Source: Granulicella aggregans (GTDB lineage: Bacteria; Acidobacteriota; Terriglobia; Terriglobales; Acidobacteriaceae). Taken from it: a stretch of 64,000 bases of DNA. The notes beneath the pieces are model-generated. The model saw only the letters and a list, made by a program, of their open reading frames with translations. It was not told the origin of the DNA and did no database searches. Position numbers and translations under genes: made by a program. The stretch is from assembly GCF_025685565.1 (NCBI RefSeq), contig NZ_JAGSYE010000001.1, forward strand, positions 744,001 to 808,000. Reading direction: 5' to 3'. This document shows, one piece after another, positions 33,864-42,897 of the stretch (positions are counted from its first letter, which is position 1; the number at the start of each line of letters is the position of its first letter).

Positions 33864-34535
33864 CTACTTCTTGGGAGCAGCGGCTGGAGTCTTCGCCGCA
33901 CCAGCAGCCGGACGCGGACGCGTCGCCGAAGGTGCCGCCGGAGGCGGAGCAGCAACGCCCGACGAGGTGTTGTAGGCGTTGATGACAGCCTCGGTCACAT
34001 CGGTCGTCGGAAGCGCCCACAGAACCGGGTTCTGCTGTCCGCTCACATCGAGCAGCAGCGTGTAACCATTGTCCTGCACATACTTACGCATCGTGGCGTT
34101 CACCTTCTGCGCCAGCTTACCGTAGGCCTCCTGCAGGTCCGCGTTGTAAGCGGTCTGGGCATCTTCGGCGTCGCGGTTCAGCTGCTTTTCCTTGGTGTCG
34201 ATGTTCTTCAGGCGCGAAGCACGATCCTCATCCGAGGTCGTTGCCGGAAGGGCCTGGAGCTGCTTCTTCAGCGAATCCACTTCCTGCGCCAGCGTGTCGA
34301 TCTGCGCCTTCTTGGGCTCGTACTTCTTCTGTACGGCCTGGACCGAAACCTGCCCCTCGTTGGTCGCGAACACCGACTGCTCAAAGGCAATCAGAGCGAT
34401 CTTTGCGGGAATGGCCTGGGGAGCAACCGGTGCCGGGGCGGCAGCGGCGGGGGCAGCAGCGGGAGTCTGGGCGGAAACGGAAGCGGTGAAGAGCCCAGCG
34501 CCGAGCGCGGTGACGAGTGCGAGATTGCGATTCAT
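33864..34535 (-). CDS. skp: OmpH/Skp-family periplasmic chaperone
   Basis: A 223-residue exported protein with a signal peptide (cut near ASVSAQ) and an Ala/Pro-rich linker. A Skp-like domain follows: the beta strand IALIAFEQSVFATNEGQ, a long coiled coil (about 65-140, KKYEPKKAQIDTLAQEVDSL), and the second strand part YTLLLDVSGQQNPVLWA. The last 35 residues are again Ala/Pro-rich. Skp trimers hold unfolded outer-membrane proteins in the periplasm. AAGGAGC precedes the ATG at 34535. It is not beside bamA or lpxD as it often is. Confidence 0.8.
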   Translation of the reverse strand: MNRNLALVTALGAGLFTASVSAQTPAAAPAAAAPAPVAPQAIPAKIALIAFEQSVFATNEGQVSVQAVQKKYEPKKAQIDTLAQEVDSLKKQLQALPATTSDEDRASRLKNIDTKEKQLNRDAEDAQTAYNADLQEAYGKLAQKVNATMRKYVQDNGYTLLLDVSGQQNPVLWALPTTDVTEAVINAYNTSSGVAAPPPAAPSATRPRPAAGAAKTPAAAPKK

Positions 34536-35892
34536 GCGGTTTGAAGCTCCTTATATGCCAAAGCGGTAATTTGTGTGAAGAGGGAGAACTTGTGTGGGCG
34601 TTGATCCAAAGCCGCTGCGAGCGGAACACATCGCGGCTAGAAGGGAATCGCGGTCAGGTTGGATCATTCGCGGTGCCGGCTGGACAGGTCGTGGGTACTC
34701 GATTCGTCGATTGATTTCGCGGTGCAAACTGCGTACTACCGCGTATTCCACCCCATCTCGAAAAGCATAACTGCGGGCCTCCGAAGGACAGATCGGCCAG
34801 ACCGTGCCGATTCCATCTTCAGGTACGCAGCGACCGGGCGTTTCCGTGGGAGCAAGCCAGGCGAGAGGGGTACCGGAACACGTCGATTATAGGGTGGCCG
34901 CGTTACAGGGTCAAATATCCGGCGGCCATTCGATGGCTTTTCAGCGGCTATTCACAACGCAATGCAAATACTGAAAAGCGGATATCGCCTTCCGGATTTC
35001 TCCATATTCCTGTCTTCTCCGTCCGAACCAACGCAAAGAATGCGGGATTGTTGGGCCTTTTCGTTTGGCTTTAGAATTGCATAAATCGTAACGACCGCGT
35101 TATTGAGTTAGCGATCGATTTGCCCCGGACCAGGAAGAGCTCGCGCCCACGTAGTCGCGGTTTACCGGAAAGGGAGAGGCTACCAGAACATACGGAAGCT
35201 GTTTTCAGGAGGCCGTGACTGGCCATTGCAGCAAAGCTGGATCCGCCTTATTTCTCCCCCAAGGTTGAATCCAAGCCCCGAAGGAACTTCGGGGCAATCC
35301 CGCACCGAAGGGTGACCCGGCTGGAGTTTTCGGGGCCCCGATGTCGCCCACACCGATGGAAATCTGGACCCATAAGGCAAATATCCGGCACCACCCCACA
35401 CTCCCCTCAAAAGATTCGATTTGCCAAGATCAGGTGGTCGGCGTATTATCAGGCTTGCGTTAAGAGATGGCGTGGGTGCCGATCCCTTCTGTGTCTTCCA
35501 TGTACCAATCGAGGCAGGCTTGGCCGCCTTTATACATGGGGTTTCAAACAGACAAAACGCAGTGTTCCTGCCTCGACGGAAAGTCGAAGGTTCGAACCAA
35601 TCGAAATCAGCTCACCGAAATCGAGAAGACGTAACAAATTAGGGTTGCGGTCGCAGTAATCGGCAGGCCGGGTTTGCGCACACGCGCTCCACGGAGTTCG
35701 TGGAGGCAAACGCGCTACCAGCAGGTAGAGATAAACGTTACGTTCAGAGCAAAACTTGAGAACTGTTTCTTCCGACACCCAGACTCCGCATCCCTCCGTC
35801 AGTTGGATCACACGGTGCCCCATTCCCATGGGCTTCGCGACCTTTTCACCATGTAAGAAAGTTTCAGCACCTAGGCACCAGGAAGTGGAAGC
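34536..35892. other. 1.36-kb region without recognisable protein genes
   Basis: The longest gap in the window. It shows no frame with convincing coding character. Structured segments are 35172-35295 (see ncRNA candidate), a palindrome TCGGGGCCCCGA at 35333-35344, a 10-bp inverted repeat TCGAGGCAGG / CCTGCCTCGA at 35509-35518 and 35567-35576, and GGTTCGAACC at 35589-35598. A degenerate family I element lies near 35815. The gap could hold regulatory RNA, decayed genes or both. Confidence 0.5.
35172..35295 (+). ncRNA. Candidate structured RNA of unknown type
   Basis: Nested complementary segments are visible: GGGAGA (35172) with TCTCCC (35253); CGGA (35193) with TCCG (35242); GCTG (35198) with CAGC (35229); GGCC (35211) with GGCC (35221). 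A perfect 9-bp hairpin GCCCCGAAG-GAA-CTTCGGGGC (35275-35295) follows and could act as a terminator stem. The strand is not determined. No match to tmRNA, RNase P, SRP RNA or a known riboswitch was recognised. Confidence 0.3.
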
Positions 35893-37038
35893 ATGACTTC
35901 AGATCAGAACGTATCCGACGTGCAGATGCACTCGGATCAGCCACCTCCGATCGCTCACCAGGGCGATTCGGGGCAGGATGCCGGGCAGAATGTACCGCAC
36001 GGCATGGGACAGTCAAAGAGCAGTCGGCGTCGCCGCCGCAAGCGCAAAGGCAAAGGCCCGGAAGATGTCGCCCTCAACGGAGCGGCACAGGGTGGCGATA
36101 GCAGCGGCGAAGCTGCCGCGGCACCTCAGTCCGCAACCCCGCAGGGACAGCCATCCCGGCAGCAGAACGCCCAGGCCCCCAACCAACAGAACGGCCAGCA
36201 GAACGCGACCGGCACCAAGCGCTGGAAGAAGAAGTTCCGCGACCGTGACCGCCCACGCGAAGGCCGTTCCGAGAATCCCGGCAACCAGGCCAGCGGAAGC
36301 AGCAATGGCCACTCCAACAGCGGCGGCGGTTCGCGCAGCAGCAACGGCGATACCCACCAGTTTGGCAACAACGCCTTCAAGTCGCGCAAAGGCGGAGGCG
36401 GTGGCGGCAGTAAGCAGCAGTCTCGTGGTGCCCGCGGCTTCGTCGGCCCCATGGACCACAGCTATCGCGCCGTCAACGGCAACTTCGCCGACACGCCTCC
36501 TTCCACGATCGAGTCCTACGGTAACCATCAGCCCCGCGGCAACGGCCACAGCCGGGGCGGTGGCGGCGGATACCACGGCGACTCGCAGCCCATCGACTAC
36601 TCCCAGGGCCGCACGATTCCGATCCCGGAAGACGCACAGACTAAGATCTTCTTCTTCATCGACGACCTCTTCTTCGTCGCCAAGATTCAGGAGACCGCCC
36701 GCAAACTCGGCGTCAAGATAGAGTTCGTCAAGAACGACAAGGAATCCCTGGCTAAACTCACCGGAGTCGAAGAAGCAGACCGTCCCGCTCTCATCGTCTT
36801 CGACCTGAACAACGCCAGCGCCAAGCCGATGACCCTCATCCCGAAGCTGAAGACGAAGTTCAAGAAGAGCACCTCGATCGTCGGCTTCCTCTCACACCTG
36901 CAGGGCGACCTGAAGGCCAAGGCCGTCGAAGCCGGATGCGACTCGGTCATGCCCCGCGCCGCCTTCAGCCAGAACCTGCCCAACCTCCTCCGCCGCTACG
37001 GCATCGTCGAGGAAGAAGAACCAAACTACAACATGTAA
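35893..37038 (+). CDS. Disordered RG/N-rich protein with C-terminal degenerate receiver
   Basis: A 381-residue protein. Residues 1-240 are low complexity: Gln/Asn/Gly/Ser-rich with a basic cluster RRRRRKRKGKG and several Gly-rich runs, and no stable fold is expected. Residues about 247-372 look like a CheY-type receiver: KIFFFIDDLFFVAKIQETA, then LIVFDLNNA at the phospho-acceptor strand, then VGFLSHLQGDLKAKAVEAGC. The acidic pocket is altered, and the usual Lys near the end reads VMPRAAF, so phosphorylation may be lost. AGGAAG precedes the ATG. The basic disordered part suggests nucleic-acid binding; this is inference. Confidence 0.75.
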   Translation: MTSDQNVSDVQMHSDQPPPIAHQGDSGQDAGQNVPHGMGQSKSSRRRRRKRKGKGPEDVALNGAAQGGDSSGEAAAAPQSATPQGQPSRQQNAQAPNQQNGQQNATGTKRWKKKFRDRDRPREGRSENPGNQASGSSNGHSNSGGGSRSSNGDTHQFGNNAFKSRKGGGGGGSKQQSRGARGFVGPMDHSYRAVNGNFADTPPSTIESYGNHQPRGNGHSRGGGGGYHGDSQPIDYSQGRTIPIPEDAQTKIFFFIDDLFFVAKIQETARKLGVKIEFVKNDKESLAKLTGVEEADRPALIVFDLNNASAKPMTLIPKLKTKFKKSTSIVGFLSHLQGDLKAKAVEAGCDSVMPRAAFSQNLPNLLRRYGIVEEEEPNYNM

Positions 37039-37055
37039 CTCTAAAAGTTACATGT
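37031..37055 (+). other. Hairpin spanning the stop codon
   Basis: ACATGTAACT / AGTTACATGT, a perfect 10-bp stem with loop CTAAA that includes the TAA stop of the upstream gene. It lies just before the terminator hairpin. Confidence 0.6.
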
Positions 37056-37066
37056 ACAAACACTAA

Positions 37067-37099
37067 GGCCCGGAGATCAATCTCCGGGTCTTCTTGTTT
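37067..37099 (+). terminator. Rho-independent terminator
   Basis: Stem GGCCCGGAGA with TCTCCGGGTC (one G-T pair), loop TCAA, followed by TTCTTGTTTTT. It ends the gene at 35893-37038. Confidence 0.85.
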
Positions 37100-37134
37100 T
37101 TCGCTAAAGGAACTGATCGCCAATAAGAGAAATC

Positions 37135-37196
37135 GTCATCTCGACCGAAGCCGCGCAGCCTCATCGCGTGGCGAAGTGGAGAGACCCCCGCATTGG
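37135..37196. repeat. Family II repeat with hairpin cassette
   Basis: The usual family II ends enclose a 7-bp hairpin GCCGCGC / GCGTGGC (one wobble) around the loop AGCCTCATC. The arms share no sequence with those at 7276. Confidence 0.85.
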
Positions 37197-37221
37197 CCTT
37201 TATCCCGCCACAACTCTGTGC

Positions 37222-37257
37222 CCCATTCATCGCGCTTTGTCTCACGCGATGAGTGGG
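37222..37257. repeat. Family I hairpin repeat, variant CGCG/CGCG
   Basis: CCCATTCATCGCG / CGCGATGAGTGGG with a 10-nt loop CTTTGTCTCA, between convergent genes. Confidence 0.85.
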
Positions 37258-37269
37258 TCTTCTCACAGA

Positions 37270-38592
37270 TCACCCCACCCGGCAGATCACGCACTTCAAA
37301 TAGTCCGTCTCCGGCAGCGTCATCACCGAAGGATGATCCAGCGCAGCCCCGCGCATCTCCATCACCTGCACTCGCCTCTTCGCATCGCTCGCCGCAGACC
37401 CCACTGCCTCCATAAACTCCGCCAGCGGCACATGGTGCGAGCACGAACACGTCACCAGCGTCCCTCCCGGCCTTAGCATCTTCATCGCCCGCAGGTTCAG
37501 CTCCTTGTATCCACGCATCGCTCCCTCGGCCGCCCGCTTCGTCTTCGCAAACGCTGGCGGGTCGAGCACGATCGTATCGAACCGCTCCCCCGCCGCCTCA
37601 AACTCCCGCAACAGCTCAAACGCGTCCGCCTCAATCCACTCCACCGTCGCCGCTAACTGCGGATTTAGTTGCAGATTCCGGTCCGCCACCTGCAACGCCG
37701 ACCGGCTCGCATCCACGCCCGTCACCTCGTCGCAAACCTGTGCCATATGCAGCGCAAATCCACCCTGATAGGTACACACATCGAGCGCCCGCCCCCGCGC
37801 ATACTTGGCCGCCGCCGCATAGTTCAGCCTCTGATCCAGAAACGCCCCGGTCTTCTGCCCCGCCTCCGCGTTGAAGTGAAACTTCAGCCCATTGATCGTG
37901 AACACCGTCTCCAACACCGGAGCCGCCGCATCCTTCGCGAACAAAGCCCCCGCCGGAGGCATCTCCAACTTCTCCAGCTCCCTCACCCGGGCATCCGGTC
38001 GCTCCACAATCGTCTCTAACGGAAGCTCGCGCGCCAGCACCTCTCGCAGCACCTCGCGAACATCATCCTGAGCCGTCCCCTGCGTCAGAAGCTGTAGTAC
38101 CACCAACCCGTTGTACTTATCCGCGACGATCCCCGGCAGCCCATCTGCCTCACTGAAGATCAACCGGCAGGCATCATTTCCGCTCGTATCTGCATTGAGA
38201 TGGACGGCCTCCGGCGCAAGCTCCCGCCGCAGCGCAATCGCCGCAGCCACGCGCTCCTTCACATCCGCGAGGTACTCCGCCCGCGTCAGCGCCGTCTTGT
38301 CTGACACCACCCTCAGCGCGATCTGCGAGGCATCGCTGTAGATCGCCGACCCCAACGGAAACCCCCGCCCATCCAGCACCGAGACGATCGCGCCCGCCGC
38401 AACTCCAGCCTCACCCGCCGCCGGATAAACCTCATCCACATCCGACCGGTACACCCAAAGATGACCCGCCCGAAGCCGATCCGCAGCCCGCCGCGAAACC
38501 TTCGCCGCCGCCTCTGCCTCGCGAGGCAATCCCACCCGCAAAGCCCGTTCCTTCAAACCACTCGTCATCCTTCTATCGTCGCATGCAGCCAT
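37270..38592 (-). CDS. rlmI: 23S rRNA m5C methyltransferase, RlmI-like
   Basis: A 440-residue methyltransferase of the YccW/RlmI family. It has an N-terminal PUA domain (about 30-115, RLRAGHLWVYRSDVDEV), a middle domain, and a C-terminal Rossmann domain. The SAM-binding segment is LDVCTYQGGFALHMAQVC, the catalytic-site motif is VLDPPAFAKTK, and the TCSCSHHV stretch (about 385) holds a conserved Cys. It should methylate a cytosine in 23S rRNA. The ATG at 38592 has GGAG 5 nt upstream. The internal ATG at 38568 has AAGG directly abutting it. It is divergent from the flavoprotein gene. Confidence 0.85.
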   Translation of the reverse strand: MAACDDRRMTSGLKERALRVGLPREAEAAAKVSRRAADRLRAGHLWVYRSDVDEVYPAAGEAGVAAGAIVSVLDGRGFPLGSAIYSDASQIALRVVSDKTALTRAEYLADVKERVAAAIALRRELAPEAVHLNADTSGNDACRLIFSEADGLPGIVADKYNGLVVLQLLTQGTAQDDVREVLREVLARELPLETIVERPDARVRELEKLEMPPAGALFAKDAAAPVLETVFTINGLKFHFNAEAGQKTGAFLDQRLNYAAAAKYARGRALDVCTYQGGFALHMAQVCDEVTGVDASRSALQVADRNLQLNPQLAATVEWIEADAFELLREFEAAGERFDTIVLDPPAFAKTKRAAEGAMRGYKELNLRAMKMLRPGGTLVTCSCSHHVPLAEFMEAVGSAASDAKRRVQVMEMRGAALDHPSVMTLPETDYLKCVICRVG

Positions 38593-38600
38593 GGAACTCC

Positions 38601-38637
38601 GTCATTCTGAGCCGAAGGCGAAGAATCCCCGCATTTG
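38601..38637. repeat. Family III-like repeat, short form
   Basis: GTCATTCTGAGCCGAAGG then CGAAGAATCCCCGCATTT. It mixes a family III head with a family II-like tail and has no hairpin insert. Confidence 0.55.
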
Positions 38638-38675
38638 CTCCCGCCCGCGCCCAAGGGAGGCCCCGCCCTCTGTGC

Positions 38676-38708
38676 CCCATTCATCGCAGTCATATCGCGA
38701 TGAGTGGG
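38676..38708. repeat. Family I hairpin repeat carrying a start codon
   Basis: CCCATTCATCGC / GCGATGAGTGGG around the loop AGTCATATC. The ATG at 38700 in the right arm is the likely start of the flavoprotein gene. Confidence 0.85.
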
Positions 38709-39947
38709 TCCGCCACAACCGTCACCCTCGATAAACTAGAGCAGTTGCCCACCTCCACCCAATTCGACGTCCTCATCCTCGGCGCGGGCGCCGCCGGCCT
38801 CATGTGCGCCTTCGAAGCCGGCCGCCGCGGTCGCACCGTCGCCGTCCTCGACCACGCCGAACGCGCCGGCAAGAAGATCCTCATCTCCGGCGGAGGCCGC
38901 TGCAACTTCACCAACCTCAACACCCGGCCCGAAAACTTCCTCTCCGAAAACCCCCACTTCGCCAAGTCCGCGCTCTCCCGCTTCACCCCGGAAGATATGA
39001 TTGCGCTGGTCGAAAAGCACAACATCCGCTACCACGAGAAGACCCTCGGCCAGCTCTTCTGCGACCGCTCCGCCCAGGAGATCGTCGCCCTCCTCGAGCG
39101 CGAGTGCACCGCCGCCAACGTCCGCATCCTGACGGGAACCACCATCGAATCCGTAGCAAAATCTGAAGCCCAGCACTTCACCGTAGCGACCTCCCGAGGC
39201 ACCTTCACCTCCGACTCCCTCGTCGTCGCCACCGGCGGCCTCAGCATCCCAAAGATGGGCGCAACCGGTCTGGGCTACGAGATCGCACGCCAGTTCGGCC
39301 TCAAAATCATCCCCTGCCGCCCCGGTCTCGTACCGTTCACCCTCTCGCCCGGAGACCTGCAAGACTGGGCCGACCTCTCCGGCCTCTCCGCCCCCGTAGT
39401 CGCATCTGCCGTCGCGACCGGCTCCGCAAAGAGGCCGCGCGTCACCTTCCGCGAAAAGATGCTCATCACCCACCGCGGTCTCAGCGGCCCGGCCATCCTG
39501 CAAATCTCCTCCTTCTGGAACCCCGGCGACCCCATCCTCCTCGACCTCGCCCCCAACCAGCAGGTCTTTTCGCATCTACTAGCACCCGCGGCCCGCCGTG
39601 ACGCCACCACAGCCACCAATGCCCTTCGCGCAATCCTCCCCGCCCGCATGGCCGAACGCTGGGTCGCCGTGAACACCCCCGAACGCTGGACGAATTCTGG
39701 CCTCGAGGGACTCGAGGCCTCCCTGCACGCCTGGCAACTCCACCCGGCCGGGACCGAGGGCTACGCCAAAGCCGAAGTCACCGCCGGAGGCGTCGACACC
39801 CGCGAACTCGACGCCAAGACCTTGCAATCCCGCAAGGTTCCCGGCCTCTACTTCATCGGCGAAGTCGTCGACGTCACCGGCTGGCTCGGCGGCTACAACT
39901 TCCAATGGGCCTGGGCCTCCGCCGTGAGCGCCGCCCAATCCGCCTGA
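38700..39947 (+). CDS. NAD(P)/FAD-dependent oxidoreductase, YhiN/HI0933 family
   Basis: A 415-residue flavoprotein. The N-terminal dinucleotide fold is VLILGAGAAGLMCAFEAGRRG. ILISGGGRCNFTN and the C-terminal LYFIGEVVDVTGWLGGYNFQWAWAS are hallmarks of the HI0933 family. Its substrate is unknown. The ATG at 38700 is inside the right arm of a family I hairpin with no ribosome site. TTG at 38745 would remove 15 residues and still keep the Rossmann fold. The frame is open from 38583, but that part is repeat sequence. Confidence 0.85.
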   Translation: MSGSATTVTLDKLEQLPTSTQFDVLILGAGAAGLMCAFEAGRRGRTVAVLDHAERAGKKILISGGGRCNFTNLNTRPENFLSENPHFAKSALSRFTPEDMIALVEKHNIRYHEKTLGQLFCDRSAQEIVALLERECTAANVRILTGTTIESVAKSEAQHFTVATSRGTFTSDSLVVATGGLSIPKMGATGLGYEIARQFGLKIIPCRPGLVPFTLSPGDLQDWADLSGLSAPVVASAVATGSAKRPRVTFREKMLITHRGLSGPAILQISSFWNPGDPILLDLAPNQQVFSHLLAPAARRDATTATNALRAILPARMAERWVAVNTPERWTNSGLEGLEASLHAWQLHPAGTEGYAKAEVTAGGVDTRELDAKTLQSRKVPGLYFIGEVVDVTGWLGGYNFQWAWASAVSAAQSA

Positions 39948-39982
39948 CCGCCTTACCATCCCATCTAGTCAGCGGTTTCTTA

Positions 39983-42220
39983 TCAGGTCACGTTGGCGCC
40001 AAGTCGATCTGCTGGGTCACGTCCAGCGGAATCGATCGGAATGAATGTACGAGACTCTGGACTGGTGAAGACCGCTCGATTTCGGCCCGATTGCTTTGCT
40101 TGATACAGCGCTTGATCCGACATCTTGCGCAGGGATCCAGAGTCGGTTCCATCGGTAGGGTAAAGCGCACCTCCGATACTGACCGTCAAGGGAATCTCGA
40201 CCCCCTGGACAACCACACGCCCCTGAAATAGATCCAGGATCGCAGAGGAGATTCCGAAAGCAGTCTCGGAGTCACGAAGGCTGCCCACAATCAGCATGAA
40301 CTCCTCACCCCCGATGCGGGCGATAACGTCCATCTTTCGCACCGTTCCGCGCAGGCGGCTTGCAACGATCTTCAGACACTCGTCGCCAACAAGGTGACCG
40401 TGCGTGTCGTTGATCTTCTTGAAGTAGTCGATGTCGATCGTAAAGACGGCGGCAAGTGTGTGCTTCGCAGCGCAAACTTCCAGGCAGCGCCTCATGTGCT
40501 CTTCCAACATGAGCCGATTCGGCAGACCGGTCAGGTAGTCGTGCTCTGCAAGATGACGAAACCGCTCTTCACTTTGACGGATGATGTTGGTCTGGTGCTT
40601 GACCTGGGTCTTTAGAATGACAACCCAAAGGACGACAACGCTCATGACCCCCATAAAAGCGGCGAGTATCGCCAGCGTATGCTGGGCCGTCCACCATGAG
40701 GCACGATTCAATATGACGATGTCCTGCGGAGTGTTGAGCAGGATGCTGAATGAGACGGGATTATGGTACAGGTCGGCATGCACGACGCAGATACCCGTGA
40801 GCAGAAGCAGGGTTCCGTTGTCCGTACCAGGAGCCGAGCCCTTGCCCGACAGCGGGAACGACGCCTCGAAGACTTCGTTGCCATCGCGCAGAAGCAGAAC
40901 CCTCCTCTCTCCCGCAACATGGCTCTCTTCGACCCTTCCTTGTATCTGCACAAGCTGCTGATCGTAGGGGACCTGATAGAAGTCTCCGTCTTGCGTGATA
41001 ACGTTCTTGGCCATGATCCGTATTGGAACGATGGGAGTAGCAGGGCCAAGCTCCCGGAGGAGTGCATCCTCGAGAATGGGTCCATAGTCACCCAGAACTG
41101 GAAAGCCAACCGCTTCTACTTGACGGCCTGTCCCGATGAACCGCGTACCGCTTGCCTGGATCCCTATCCCGTCACTGCCGTTCTGCAGATAGATCCCGCG
41201 ACCGGAGTTCTGGTAGGTGGAAACGCCACTCACTTTGACGCGGTGCTGTGCCTGCCCAAACTGAAGCGCGTTGCCAATTGGCATCGTCGGCACGCCGAAC
41301 GGGTCGGTTCGTGCCGGCTCCAGCACCTTCATGAACTTCGTAGACGGGACATAGAGGTCCAGACCCACGAACTGCTTCTTTTGATTGAAGTCCGTAGCAC
41401 AAACACCCTGGAAGCTCACCCTCGCGTCCACCAGGTGGGCGATGTCCACACCGGCGAAATCCTGCAGCAGAACATTGACCGACCCGCCACCTATCTCCAG
41501 GCGCAGATGGAGAAGCGTATTCTCGTCGACCTCTTCCATTCTGGCGGTGTGAACGATTCCTTCGATTTCGACCCATTGGCTGTCCTGAACGCCGCCGAAC
41601 AGGTCGCCGTACATGAATCGGTGGGTCGGCGGCGGAGAACTTTGGCCCATCACGGTCACCCTCGACGCAAGAACGACGGGCGCAAACAGACCCGGCCCAC
41701 TGGTTCCAACGATCTCGACTCGATCGCCCGCATGCACATCAGCAGAATCTGTGCGGTCCACAGAGATGCCGCCCGTTTCGTCTTGAAAGAAGAACGAGTT
41801 CTTATACCCGGAGAGGTCCGTTACGACGCCGGTAAGTTTGACAGGAATCAGCTGCTCCGCCTCGGCGGAGCTAAGTTGCCGGAGCTGCTTCACCGTATCG
41901 AGGTAAGGCTTGGCACTCTTCATCTTCATCTCTGACTTCAAGAGAGAGGCATGCGTCTCTTCGCCAGGAAGCTCCGCGGCGGCAGGGCTTATTGCGCCGG
42001 GGAGGACCGGAGCCGCTCTCGCAACGCCAACCAGGCAGAGCATAGATCCAACCCAGAGGAATGCGCCCACCACGAAAACGGAACGCAGGAATACTGACGC
42101 CTTGCGTCGTGTAGATTGAACGTGCAACTGCAGGCCCTGAGCGCCATCGGCAGCCTTTGCCCGACGCCGTCCCAGTATCAGCTCGCCCGGCCTATATCTT
42201 CGACCAATGGCAAAGAGCAT
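39983..42220 (-). CDS. Membrane diguanylate cyclase with periplasmic OB-fold-like region
   Basis: A 745-residue protein. A basic N-terminus (about 1-45) is followed by a membrane segment, and a large periplasmic part (about 75-520) contains repeated OB-like units (VKLTGVVTDLSGYKNSFFF, VEIEGIVHTARM, VKVSGVSTYQNSGRGIYL). A second helix (about 540) and a GGDEF domain with RIGGEEF and RKMD inhibitory site follow. It should make cyclic di-GMP in response to a periplasmic signal. AGGTGA lies 6 nt before the ATG. Such OB-type sensors are common in Acidobacteria kinases and cyclases. Confidence 0.85.
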   Translation of the reverse strand: MLFAIGRRYRPGELILGRRRAKAADGAQGLQLHVQSTRRKASVFLRSVFVVGAFLWVGSMLCLVGVARAAPVLPGAISPAAAELPGEETHASLLKSEMKMKSAKPYLDTVKQLRQLSSAEAEQLIPVKLTGVVTDLSGYKNSFFFQDETGGISVDRTDSADVHAGDRVEIVGTSGPGLFAPVVLASRVTVMGQSSPPPTHRFMYGDLFGGVQDSQWVEIEGIVHTARMEEVDENTLLHLRLEIGGGSVNVLLQDFAGVDIAHLVDARVSFQGVCATDFNQKKQFVGLDLYVPSTKFMKVLEPARTDPFGVPTMPIGNALQFGQAQHRVKVSGVSTYQNSGRGIYLQNGSDGIGIQASGTRFIGTGRQVEAVGFPVLGDYGPILEDALLRELGPATPIVPIRIMAKNVITQDGDFYQVPYDQQLVQIQGRVEESHVAGERRVLLLRDGNEVFEASFPLSGKGSAPGTDNGTLLLLTGICVVHADLYHNPVSFSILLNTPQDIVILNRASWWTAQHTLAILAAFMGVMSVVVLWVVILKTQVKHQTNIIRQSEERFRHLAEHDYLTGLPNRLMLEEHMRRCLEVCAAKHTLAAVFTIDIDYFKKINDTHGHLVGDECLKIVASRLRGTVRKMDVIARIGGEEFMLIVGSLRDSETAFGISSAILDLFQGRVVVQGVEIPLTVSIGGALYPTDGTDSGSLRKMSDQALYQAKQSGRNRAVFTSPESRTFIPIDSAGRDPADRLGANVT

Positions 42221-42897
42221 TTTGTCACCTGATCCTCCCTTTGAAAACTCCGTTCGCGTCCGGCCAACGATCCAACCGCTTCAATGCCGCAAGTGACGTC
42301 CGAGGTTCAATCTCGAAAGATCAACCTCTGAAGATCGCGGGTCAACCAGTCGTCCAGTGCTTGACCTCGTGCTTCCCCATATTCAAGGAAGCCACTCGAA
42401 CAAGACTCAACAAAGGAGTTGTCACAGTTGCTGGTGAAGAGAAGCGAAAGACGGAGCCGTGCCTCAATCGAGTCAAAGTTAACGGTACAGGCATGAGACC
42501 TCAAATTTTGTCTGCTTACCCACATACTGTCTGCAACTTCGGCGCAGCAGAATGCACATGCCGTAACCTATCGGATGCGACGCAAGGCGAATGCGGGAAA
42601 GTGATTGCCATCGAGAACCATCGCTTGTTCTCGAAAACTGGTGTGATGGGAGACTGCTGGGTGCCGCCACGAACCCGCCGCACCACCAACGTCAGCGCCA
42701 CCAACCGCGGCAGCCTGACCTAAGCCCCTGAACAGTGCCGATCTAGATGGCATGGGAGATCGGGAACGGCGCGTGGATAAGTGCGCTGCTAACAACCTGA
42801 GAAATGGATGTGCCGGTGCCAATGGAAAACTAAGTTCAACTTTCGTTCCTATAGAAAGCCCAACGGCAGGCCTATGATCCTAAGAAAGGAAGACCTT
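42221..42897. other. Gap without recognised features
   Basis: 677 nt between the divergent cyclase and the secreted protein gene. Open frames of up to 188 codons exist but have no ribosome site or protein-like pattern, and the longest overlaps the start of the cyclase gene. No repeats, terminator or RNA were recognised. Confidence 0.4.

Noticed and set aside
35585..35610. GGTTCGAACC resembling a tRNA T-loop
   Set aside because: No acceptor, D or anticodon arms can be drawn around it; it is just a palindrome.
42157..42723. 188-codon plus-strand open frame
   Set aside because: It overlaps the start of the diguanylate cyclase gene, has no ribosome site, and shows no fold-like pattern.
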